A DNA stretch of 64,000 bases, taken from positions 34,492,109 through 34,556,108 of the forward strand of contig CAIIXF020000002.1 of the NCBI GenBank assembly GCA_903813345.2. The letters are read 5' to 3'. Source of the DNA: Owenia fusiformis (Eukaryota > Annelida > Polychaeta > Sabellida > Oweniidae). This document shows positions 46,501-58,500 of this stretch, in pieces (the first letter of the stretch is position 1; each line of letters starts with the position of its first letter). The position numbers and the translations under genes are program-made. The notes under the pieces are model-generated. The model did not search any database, was not told where the DNA came from, and worked only from the letters and a program-made list of their open reading frames with translations.

Positions 46501-49500
46501 ATATTCCACGACACATCACCTTTCTCATTTAAGATTCAGGACAAATACCATCATTTTTACCCTTGTTTGCTTTGTTTTACAGTAAGATGACGAATAACTC
46601 AATTATCTGCAGCTCTAACAGTTCTTGTGCAACTATTACTACCATGCAATTCTCTGCATTCACTCAGGAGCAGACCACATTGCCCAGCGAGCTCCTACAT
46701 AGTAACACACTTGCAGGTGCCAATGCAAACAACGACCAAACGCTAAGTGCTTTTCATACAACGCTACTGCAGAATGCCTCAACAAGAAATGATCAGAGTA
46801 CAGCTGTATTTACCACCAATGTAACAACGGACGCATTTTGGAACATAACGGAAAATATCACAGAAGTTATGCTAACAGTGGCAGCTGTTACATTTGAGGA
46901 ACGCATCATTGAGACCATCTTTACGGCACTTATTAGTATCGTAGGGATTCCTGCTAACTTTCTCTTGTTCTTGACTTTAGTATACAACAAGAGGTTCCGC
47001 AAGCCCTTACATATAATGTTGTGCTCAATTTCTGTATTCGACTTCTGTACAGTCTGTGTGAGTTCTCTGTACCCTTATTCCATTATGAAAAATAAGTGGG
47101 ACCTCGGCAAGGTGTTGTGTGATACAGTTGCTCTCATTCAAGCCTCTTGCATATCCTTAACCTTAATGACTCATGCATTGGTGGCTGTCAATTGTTATCT
47201 CAAGTCCAAGTTTAGATCAAACCTCGCTCAAATTCTTACTGGCTCTCGTGCTGTTATCATCAGCCTTTTGGTAAACGTTGTGTTGGTTGGCCTTGTCGTT
47301 GTTCTCCCTCATTTAATAGGCTATGTCCAAGCTGATTATGCCCCTATGCTAGGTCTTTGTGTCAGTGCATGGACCGCTGATGTTGTTCAAAATATTGAGA
47401 CACAGATTTATATTCATTTCACAATCTGTTCAATAGTTCCCTACGTAATTTGTATTTTTGCATATGCTAGAGTTCTTGTTATCATTGGAGAACGTCAGAA
47501 TACATTTGAAAATGAGATCATAAAGCGTCAGTTTGTGAACGCGTGTAAGAGAATGGGCATCTTATTCATTGCATTTACGATCTGTTATCTCCCCTTCACC
47601 ATCTATACTCTTGTCGATCCTTATCTTAGCACTATCCCCACATGGGCCATCCGTATCTTGCTCATAATCTTTCATAGCCACGTTGTGGTGAATCCTCTTA
47701 TTTGTTTGATCTCAATGTCAGATATTAATGAGGGCCTACGCCATATGTTGACACGTGCACCACGAGTGAAGAGTTTTTCTTCTTTTTCATCTACTCAACG
47801 ACATCTCTCAAAAGAACAGAAATGCAAGTCAACGACTGTGGCAAAAGTTACCTACTCCAACTCTAGTGTGGCGTCCGACAAGGCCACTGGAGCAGACCGT
47901 ATGAACTCTTGGATGTAAAGGACTGAGAATCTTGGTTATGAGGGGAAATATATAACTATAACAATATGTTTATTCTTGGATATGAGATGAACTATGACTT
48001 GGTTCTCGTATTTGAGGGCAGTATATTCTTGAATAATAGAGGAACTATGAGTTACTTCTCGTATTTGAGAACAGTAAATTCTTGAATAATAGAAGAACTT
48101 TGAGTTACTTCTCGTGTTTAAGGGCAGTAAATTCTTGAATAATAGAGGAACTTTGAGTTACTTCTCGTGTTTGAGGGCAGTAAATTCTTGAATAATAGAG
48201 GAACTATGAGTTACTTCTTGTGTTTGAGGGCAGTATATTCTTGAATAATAGAGGAACTATGAGTTACTTCTCGTGTTTGAGGGCAGCAAATTCTTGAATA
48301 TGAGAGGATCTATGACTTGGTTCTCGTATTGAGGGCAGTATATTCTTGAATAATAGAGGAACTATGAGTTACTTCTCGTGTTTGAGGGCAGTATATTCTT
48401 GAATAATAGAGGAACTATGACTTGGTTCTCGTATTTAAGAACAGTAAATTCTTGAATAATAGAGGAACTGTGAGTTCCTTTTTGTATTTGAGGGCTGTAA
48501 AACTTAGATATAAGAGGAACTATGAGTTTACATATTTGAGGGCTGTAGATTCTTGTATATGAGAGGAACTATGACTTGGTTCTCGTATTTGAGGGCATTA
48601 AATTCTTGAATAATAGAGGAACTATGAGTTACTTCTCATATTAAGGGCAGTAAATTCTTGGATATTAGGGAACTATGACTTTCTTCTTGTATTTGAGGCC
48701 CATCACTGGGACAGAGACAAGTTCAACGGAATTCTTACAACCAACTGTTAACGTTTCAACATGAGAGGACATGCTGATATATATATATAACTTCTTGAAC
48801 GTACAAGGACATAAGACTCTAAAATATGATTGTAACCTCTTGAATATGAGAGAACATATGACTCAAACATCTTAAATGTGAGAGGAAAAAGGACCCCTAC
48901 CCCTTGCTCCTTATCGCCTTTGGCTTCTACTATAGTTGTAGAACATTTTGAAATAGTTTATTATTTCAGCCTTGATTTGACAATTTAAGAACCCTTGACT
49001 CCAATTAAGATGGCATTTGAAATTTGAATCAATTTTATATATCTTGGTTTGAATTAATTATTTACTTCCACTATACATAGTTATAATAGTTATTAATGGT
49101 TAAATACTCTCAACCGAGAAAATTGCTTGAAATTGATCCAAAACAAAGTGTTTTTCCATCAACCAATCAGATTACTTGAAATTGATCGAAAACTAATGTT
49201 TTTGCCTAAACCAATCAGATTGCCTGGAATTGATCTAAAACCAAGTGTTTTGAATCAACCAATCAGATTGCTTGAAACTGATCCAAAACCAAGTGTTTTT
49301 GCATCAACCAATTAGATTGCTTGACATTGATCCAAAGCCAAGTGTTTTTGCATATGGAGTGCCTATCTAGGATCAGGCCTCCTAGATTTCACGTTTGCGA
49401 CGTGAGAATCATGGTTCGAGCGCAAGGAACGTAGTTCGCGAGATCACAACTGATGTTCGCATTGATGGAAGTCTAGGAGGTCTGCGGGCTATATTATTAT

Positions 49501-52500
49501 TATTTTGTGTACAAGAGTATGTTTATATATACATATTGTTTGTTTTGTATCTTCCATTTTCATGGTTAATAAAATAACTAGACTTTAAGATTGAAAGCAA
49601 TCTGAGGAGTCCTCGTAGCCAATTTTGACAATTAGAGGGTCAGCCAAAAAGGATTTCTTCAATGAGAAGCAAGTTGAAATTTGAATTGTAGGATGATTTA
49701 ACAATGTACGGTATGTGTTATTTCCAGATTTTGCATAAGCGTGGCAGCACAAATTCAATTTTTCACACATTGCAAAAGATTTTAGACAATATCACTTAAA
49801 AGAATAATTTTTTGCAAGAAAACTTCTGCAAAGTTTAACTAACCATTTGACATTCAGACAAAGTAAAACATTTAACCTGCATAAGTCCCTGGCTTTTATT
49901 ACTTGATATTATTTATAGATTTTCAATCAACTATGAAATTGAGAGCAAGATGAGATGCAATAAACAGAATATGAAACTCATGCTATACACTCAAACATTA
50001 ATTGTTTTATAATAGTAGTCCATTGATATTGTAAGTTACATGTTGGAATGTAATTATTTTCTGGGAGTTATCTACAGAGTGAGCTACTTTAATAGACAGA
50101 TTGTATGTGTATTTACCTTGAAACCAGGCGTATATGAAGAGAATGGTGACAGCTATATTGTGCTTCAAGCCTTCCATTGTATCACCACCCTAAAATGTTT
50201 TATAAGACAATTAACTCATATAAAATCTTCTGACTATATGGTATGGTCAAAGGTAAATGTTAAGGTGTTTGGCATTTTAAGGCATTTGGGGATTGTTGTG
50301 ATCCTTGGCGACCCACAAATAGGTGACCCGAGGTAAAGGTCAACAATTATGGGTTGTCAAGGTCATTGAAAGACCAAAGGCCAATATCTGGGTATTTGCC
50401 ATTTTTTAGAGACCCATGGGGGCTGCTGCGACCCCTGTAGACCCATGATTAGGTAAACTGAGGTCAAAGTCAACATTATGGGTCAAGGTCATTCCCAAAA
50501 TGTGATAAGAAGGAAATGAGGCAACAAATGATGTAATAAATAAAAAAAGTAAATGTGGCAAAACATATTGTAATAAGATTTACTTACTTGGGGTATTCTC
50601 AAGAGATCAGATGATGTGATTTGGTTATTTAACTTTGGTACACATTCTCTTGGTTCCTGCAACAGCTAAATAAAAAAAAACAGCTTAGAATAGTGTCTCT
50701 TCTGTTTAGAAGAATTCAGATATAATTTCATATAAGGTTGGATCTCATGATTTCTGGGTTTCATTCATCAAAAAATAAAATTCAACATTATATACTGAGT
50801 GAATCTGAAATGAAATGTTTCTAACATTTTTCAGGAAAATAAGGAACACATACTCTCAAAACAAAATATTTCTTATCTAAAGAGAACATTTACATTTTAA
50901 CAAACAAAAATTGAACTTTACTCACATTGTAACGAATGAAAAGTGAACTATAACATACATTCTAGAAAGAAATGTTTTTGCTCACATTTTCACCATTATT
51001 TGAGAAAATGTGAAAGGCAAGTGCTCATGACCCACCTGAAGGGCAGGTTCCACTAGTCCAAGGTCATACACCAGGAAGCCATCTACACCCGCCACCACCT
51101 CTGTCCTCTTGCTTCTACAGTATATCATAAAACAACGAAATATAGTTGAATCTGTACACTTTTTCAGCCCCATTTTTATAATCTGCCAAAGATTACCATT
51201 GTACAAAACTTGTAATTATGAGCACCTGCCAATTTGAACACTTTCAGTAGATCACTTCAAAATCTGTTTATATTTGGCAATTGAAAAAATCATCTTTGTC
51301 ATAGAAGGCCACATAGGTTATTGTAAACAAGTATATACATTGATAATTATATAGGCTCTGCGCTATTAAGGGTGCAATCAACCCATCAACGACTTTTTCA
51401 ACAATATTTACCTCATTTTCACCAAAAGGCAATCTTTTTTTACAATATTTAATGTATTACTATTCTTTATTTTAATCAATTAGTCCTTAAATAGAAGTGT
51501 GTTGCTCTAAAATAAGTATTCCCCATGTTATTTCTCCATAGAGAAGAACTCATACTATCCATTGGTTTCAGCTCATTTTGGTCATCCGAATTCAATATCT
51601 TGAAAATCCCTGGAGCAATTCACTTTTCCTTCAGACAATAAAACACGCCTCAAAGCACATCCTATTTATGCATTAAAATCATAAATATATGTAAAATAAA
51701 AGATTTAGTTTAGTTCCATTTGTGCTCTTGAAGAGTGCATGCGGACAGCTAGGTTTCACTTCTTTATGTCGTTAATTTATCTCTAAAACATGGGATGGAC
51801 ATTTAGTATATTCACTCAAGCTAGCTAAAACAATAGACATAAACAGGAGGTCTGAGCTAGAACTATGAAAAGATCAGCCACAAAACAATTGCAAATGTTG
51901 CATGGAGATAAGTCCAGCTTCAAGCCCCCCCCCCCCCCCCCCCCACTACACAGTACACACCTTCCCACAATATGAAGTATATACGGAGGTTGATCCAGAG
52001 TCTTCAAGCAAAACTACATGGGGATTCAAAATTTATCAAAACATCAATGCTTTGTGTATAGATAGTAAATTGGCCAATCAGATCATGACATATGCTCAAT
52101 TGTTCATCCTATTAATTGTCTCCAAACAAAGCATCAGTGCATGATGTTTGTGCATTTAACAGTTTGTTATGAACAATGGAAATCACCAACAGGTGGTTTG
52201 TCCTTTTCAATCAACACATTGCACTTCAAACAAACCAAGTCACCAAGAACATGCCATGCTGGTTCTTGCATTTCATTGCATTTTCTCCATAGAATTTGAT
52301 TGAGCTATGAATTTATGGTGTATTTTACAAATTTGGATTACATTAGTGTTTATACATTATTTCTTTCCAATTTTTCTATAAACATTATATTGTGTTTAAG
52401 ACATGATCTCTATGCCAATTTATCCTTTTGGGTACTGCTTATACATGTATTCCATTTCACCACTTATCCACCATTCAGTTTATTGTTTCAAAATCACCAA

Positions 52501-55500
52501 TTGATATGATTCATGATGATTAATATGCAATTGAGTTATCAAAATAGTACAGTACGCATATATCAATTTTATATTTTTGAGATTTTAATTTTATCCAAAG
52601 TAAATGACTCACAAATGACAACAATAAAACTGGAACTTATTTGGTGACAAATAACATGAACTGATAATTTTCTAGTCATTTGTAATTGTCTCTGCATCAG
52701 TAATTGTCTAAGAATTAATTGGTCATATTTTGTAGAAGAATTACTAATATTCTGACGTCAAATACAAGCAATTTACAGTACAATAACCCAAATTATCCAA
52801 ATATAATTCTGACTCACTTTAGAACATTTTCGATGATTTCTTGTGATTTTTGTTTATTGTTGCTAGGCAACACTCCAGCAGCCATTCCCGCAGTTACAGG
52901 ACATGCCCTCTGGTGGCAGGTCTGTACAACGAGAGCCAGGTACTGCTGCAGGAAATGTTCATTCATCGAGACATACTTCTGTCTGTCGGGTAGCACAAAA
53001 CCTTTCCATTTACCTAATGGAAAATTAAATTAGTTATAACCTTCTCTTTGATGCAATACTCAAAAAAACAAGAAATCACCTTTAATAAAGAGAATATTGT
53101 ACCATTTTGCTGTACCATACCATTTTGCTGTACCATAGAACAAGCCTTCCATTTTACCATTTTAAAATATGAATAATGTGAAAAATCTGGTTCTTTTAAT
53201 CTCATGAGTCTCAGTCTACTTTTTTATATAGATGTTGTGCCTCAGCAACTCATTTCTCATTCTCTATCCTTTAACATCTAATAATGAAGCTTTACAAAAT
53301 GGTGACTGTACAAATATCATTTTCGCTTCTTTTAAGTAAAATGAAGTCAGTATGCACCTACCAAACTTTTGGATGATAGAGGCGCTGTAGTCGAAGACTC
53401 CACAATTAAGACCCAAACTATGATCACGTAGTTCATAAAGTATCTCATGAGTCTCAAATGCAGCAAGGATGTTTTCGATCAACACACACACCTTGGCTGT
53501 TCCACGTGGCAACTTTAACTAGTTAATTAAAATAAATAATTTAAGACTATTTTTAACTATTCCCCTATACTGTAAACAAAAGCAGTATTGCATAACAGTC
53601 ATGGTTATAAAAAAATAAATAGTCGTCCATAATGCAGCTAGGTTTTTAAAAACTTAGTGGCCATCTTTTCTCAAAAATATACATTGTATTAGAGTTTGTA
53701 ATATACCTTCCACATATTCATTAAAATGTAGGTACTCCATAACAAACACAATTTATTTATAGAGCTTTAATTATTTTGTAGGTCAGATATGATATTTTCT
53801 TGGATACTAGAAATACTATTTTCTCTAAAGCAAATAGTATTTACATGTACTCATTTTGTGTGAATTTTCTAAAACACCTGAAATTATAAACTTGCATAAA
53901 TGTGTATAGTGTGTTGTGCAAATAAAACAAAGTCTGAAGCATATCCTTCTTGTGTTATTGTATGTTTATGCAACCAGCAAGTCTCATTAACAGGTCTCAT
54001 TAACAGCAATTTGAGCGAAAGTGACATACATTATCTCACCTGCTTTTCTGTAAAAGTTAAAATTTCCTCCCAGAGTCTTGCCTCGATGTGGTTTTCCAGC
54101 TATAACATAAAAAGGAAAAATGTCCTAAGTCTTAAGGAGACAGGAAATATAAATCTATTCAAATATCATGCCAATATTTCCATTAATAACCATCCTAATT
54201 TCCTTGTTTTGAAAAGGAGTAGAGAAAATTCAAAACACAAAAATCTCCAAAAACATTAAAATAGTAAAAAGGGATGTCTCCTTTCCAATATTTTTGCCAG
54301 ATAAGTCAGAATCGTTGGACTTTTATGAAATAGACATGGTATTTAATGGTGAGAGAAAGCAATTTTGTAAAATTATAATTTTTTGGAAACTTACTATCGC
54401 ATCGTCTATGCATCTACATTTTGGTTTAATTTGAAATGAAAACTTTAGGCAAAATTTGCCAAAAAGGTCAATTTTCTTATCAGTAGCAAGTAACACTATT
54501 GAGCTTTTATGATCCTTGAACCAACAAGGAATATTGAAAGTAAGCCAGAAGTAGGTGAGAGAGGGTGGGGGGGGGGGTATTTGTGCTTACCTTAGAAAGA
54601 TAGAAGAAAGGCCCTGACTTATGTCTGTGTAAAGAGGCTGCATTATGGTACATCAGTAAACCAAAATCAAAGAGAGCACCTGGCACTTGTTTCCCATTTA
54701 CCTTGTAATAAAATGCCCACTTTAAATATTCATTCTTACAATATAAATGTGTGAATTCTGAACCACCTCTCTAATCTGAATACCTGCCAATGTGATTACT
54801 TTTTCTTGGCCCAAAAATTCCCATTGATTCACATATTTAAACAAAGCATAACATGCAAAATTGTTACCACCTGCCATTTGTTACAAAAGCAGACTTCTGG
54901 TGGTGACATAAAAACCTTAAAATGTGAACATCTGTTCAACCAAACACTTTTGATCAGTACCAGTTTCATTCAGAAAAGACTGTTCTGTACATTTGCATAG
55001 CTTTGGGTGTCTTCAGAGGAGTTTCAAACAAGCAATTAATGCCTTCCTCTGGTCCTTAAATATGAAAAAATCAAAATAAGCTTTAATTTGTGCCATCAAA
55101 TAACTATTAAAATTCAAATATCCCAATTCTTTTTAAAATGTAAGTAGTTAGTAAATCTCATTTCCCAAATAACAAGAGGATTACTATGATGTCGCTAAAG
55201 GCAAGGGTGGATTATTTGTATCAAAGGTTTGTACATTATTCACAGAAAAAAAACATAGGATGTTCTTATTATCCATCCTCCGATCACAGGGCTTCAAAAT
55301 CCAGAATATATTCTTTCTTTTTACCCCCTGCGATAAGCAGTTACCATTTCCCTGATTAAGAACTCCCAATCTGATTGGCTGTCGCAACACTGCTACAGAA
55401 ATCATGAGTAAGTCATTGCGCATAATTAGATCACGTGATTCAGTTAGATCGGGCGCTTCCAAATTGGTTATAGCAGGGGGAAGAAGGAGGTACGAATTCT

Positions 55501-58500
55501 GGACACCTGCTTAGGAGGATGCTTATTATCCTACACTTACAAGGATATCCTCCGCATATTGGGTTTTCCGGAGTATATCGTCATGATATCCTCTGCCCGG
55601 AGTATATATTATACTCTTTATTTCCTGAATATATCATCACGATATCCTCCGGTTATTCATTTTGCCAATAAATATCAAATTTATTTTTTAATGTTATTAT
55701 ACATTTAGTTCACCAAGTGTAGGATAATATACAAATATTGAATTCTGCGGAGTTGAATATCTGTATATATTTCTAAAAATTAAGTGATGTGACGTCATTT
55801 TAATTGAATATATAGTGGTATTCACTTTTGAAAAAAATGAAAATTTTGAAATTTTTTTCTTTTAAAAAATGATTTTTTTTGAAAAAATAAAAATTTTCCA
55901 CTAGCCATTCGGGCCTAAGCCCTGTAGGCTTCATTGAATATCACTTGTGAAAAATGTACAGGTAATCAACTCAAATATTTGTACAATATTTTTTTAATTT
56001 ATTTCCTCTTGCACAATAAAGGAGCTATGATGACATTGAGAAAATGTCTACATTTCTTCTTTTAGTAATAATCCAGGAGTTGTAGGGCATTTTTCTTATT
56101 CTTCCTGACAAGTCTCCTTTATACAGGGTGGGTCAAAAAAACAATACCCAACTTCAAATCAGGATAAAAATAGTTTTATTCAATATGGTACATTGACTTA
56201 CATATCATTTTAAAGGTTATGCATTTTCAAACGATTTTGTATATAACAATATGTCATGAAATCAATAGTCAAGTTTTATTATACTTATTTGGGAGGCCAG
56301 ATCGCTATTAAAGGTCTCGAGATTTTAGGGAGAAAATAGTAAATCTGCAGAATTATGTTAATTTTTTATTTATAGAATACATCATTTTTTGTTAAGTGAA
56401 TACATGCTTGAATATTGATATTTGCTTAGTTGTGTGACTAAATTTATTGTTTATGAATGTCAGTGTTTTTTAATAACATTTTACACATTATTTATTAAAA
56501 CAATTTATCAATTGCTCAATATATCCCCCCCCTGCATCAACAATAAGCTTCAAGTGGTAGCACAACCTATCAAGAGCCTTACTGACAGATTTCTGTTGCA
56601 ATTCATTTCAGCACTTTAGGATTCTGTATAAGCTCATCAATTTGTTTATTGGATCCTTGTGATTGTACCATTTCCCCGAGATGGCTCCATGTATGGTAAT
56701 CCACCACATTAGCATCGGGGCTGTTAGGTGGCCAAGTATTGAGATCAATCATATTGACACCTTGCTCTCAATGGAATGCCAAAGTCTCATTTGATCTGTG
56801 GTACGAGGCAATGTTTTGTTGGAAAATAAAATCCTCACCACATATACGTTTAATGTCATTTAGCAGACCCCTTTTGAGTACTTATTAATAATAAACAACA
56901 CTGAAATTCATAAATAATAAGTTTAGTCACACAACTATGCAAATATACAAGCATGTATTCAACTAACAAAATGATATTCTATAAATAAAAAATTAACATA
57001 ATTCCTCAGATTTACTATTTCAGATCTATTATTTCCCTAAAATCTGGAGACCTTAAATTGGACCCGGACTCCCAAATAAGTATAATGAAACTTTAATATT
57101 GATTTCATGACAAAGTGTTATATACCAAATTGTTTGAAAATGCTTTACCATTAAAATGATATATAAATCAATTTTTTTTGCCCACCCTGTAAGTGTAATA
57201 ATATTCCATCCCTAGGGGCAAAGAGCAGTGACTTAAGACTTTTTTACAATATCCTTTATCACACATGTGTAGAGAGGTGACTACTGTAGGTAACAGCAAC
57301 GCTAAAGCATCACAAATCCCATCGTAAAGCCATGGCTGCCATTGTCTAAGTATTTAACATTTAGAATTTCTCAAATTAACGTGACAATTATCTAAGAGAA
57401 TAGATGAGTGAATTCTCCTCTGTCAGCCAGTTGTGTTGAAAACTTTGAGACATGACATTTTCTTTGGTAATCTTAGACTAACCAAGGCTGTATCGAAGAA
57501 AGTCATCTAACTTAAAAAAAAATGCATATCATAAGTAAATAGAAAAAAAACAAAGAACAAAGCTGGTATTTATTTTTTAGATTTTTTCTGACATGGAGAG
57601 ACAATGAGTAAAACTTCAATAATACATCCAGGTGATAATTAGCGATAACAGGGGTTTATTAGCACTCTCATTTTCTTTAACAATTATATGACAGCTGATT
57701 GCTCAATTGACGTCTGTAATAAATAGGATACATAATATTCTTAAATGATCAATCATATTTTGCTTACAGTATTCCAGAATATGTACCCTCTTTATATTCA
57801 GTTGTTTTAGTCAAACTTGGTACAGACGGTGCAGCCCATTATTAGTAATACTCAGCAAAGTTTGGATTAAAACAGATTAACCCTCATTGATGATGCTAAT
57901 TTTTATGCTAAGCAGAACATCACTCTTTACTTCTTCCTCAAATGTTCATGTAATTATGTTTTTCACTGTAAAAATTGGCAATTATTCCTTCAACTCACTT
58001 CATTTTTTTATTTTAGAAGCCGGGAACGTTTGGCCCAAATCCAATTTTTGATATTTGAGTTATTGAAAATTACACATTTTTCAAGAAAAGTGGTTTCCAT
58101 TTTAAGAATGGTGGCCATTTTAAACATTCCTTCTTCAGCACATATTCTGACACTATTTCATCACAATATTAAATTTGAGCCAAATCTGTCAATTTTTTAA
58201 GAAATTAAAGATTATATTTTTATGAAAAATGTCAGCCATTTTGAATTGAATGACTATATTTGAAACTTTTTTCTTCAGCAGAAATCCTATTCTCATAGCA
58301 CATCAGCTTATAGAATTTAGACCAAATTTTATAACATATTATTTAATTAAACATAAATTATATTATTACTGAAAAAATGATGGCCATTTTAATAATTGGC
58401 AGCCATGTCCTTGCGTATCAGCCCTTAAAATTTGAACCAAATGTAACAACTGGTATTTGAGTTATCAAAAATTTTATTTTCTAAAAATGGCAGCACTTTT

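Noticed and set aside
49375-49485. tRNA-like sequence with a B-box-like GGTTCGAGC
   Set aside because: No A box or cloverleaf could be built. The flanks CCTCCTAGA/TCTAGGAGG form a hairpin, so it is more likely a small repeat element.
52814-53033. Plus-strand 104-residue frame
   Set aside because: Opposite strand of malate synthase exon 52818-53013; the minus frame has the family match.
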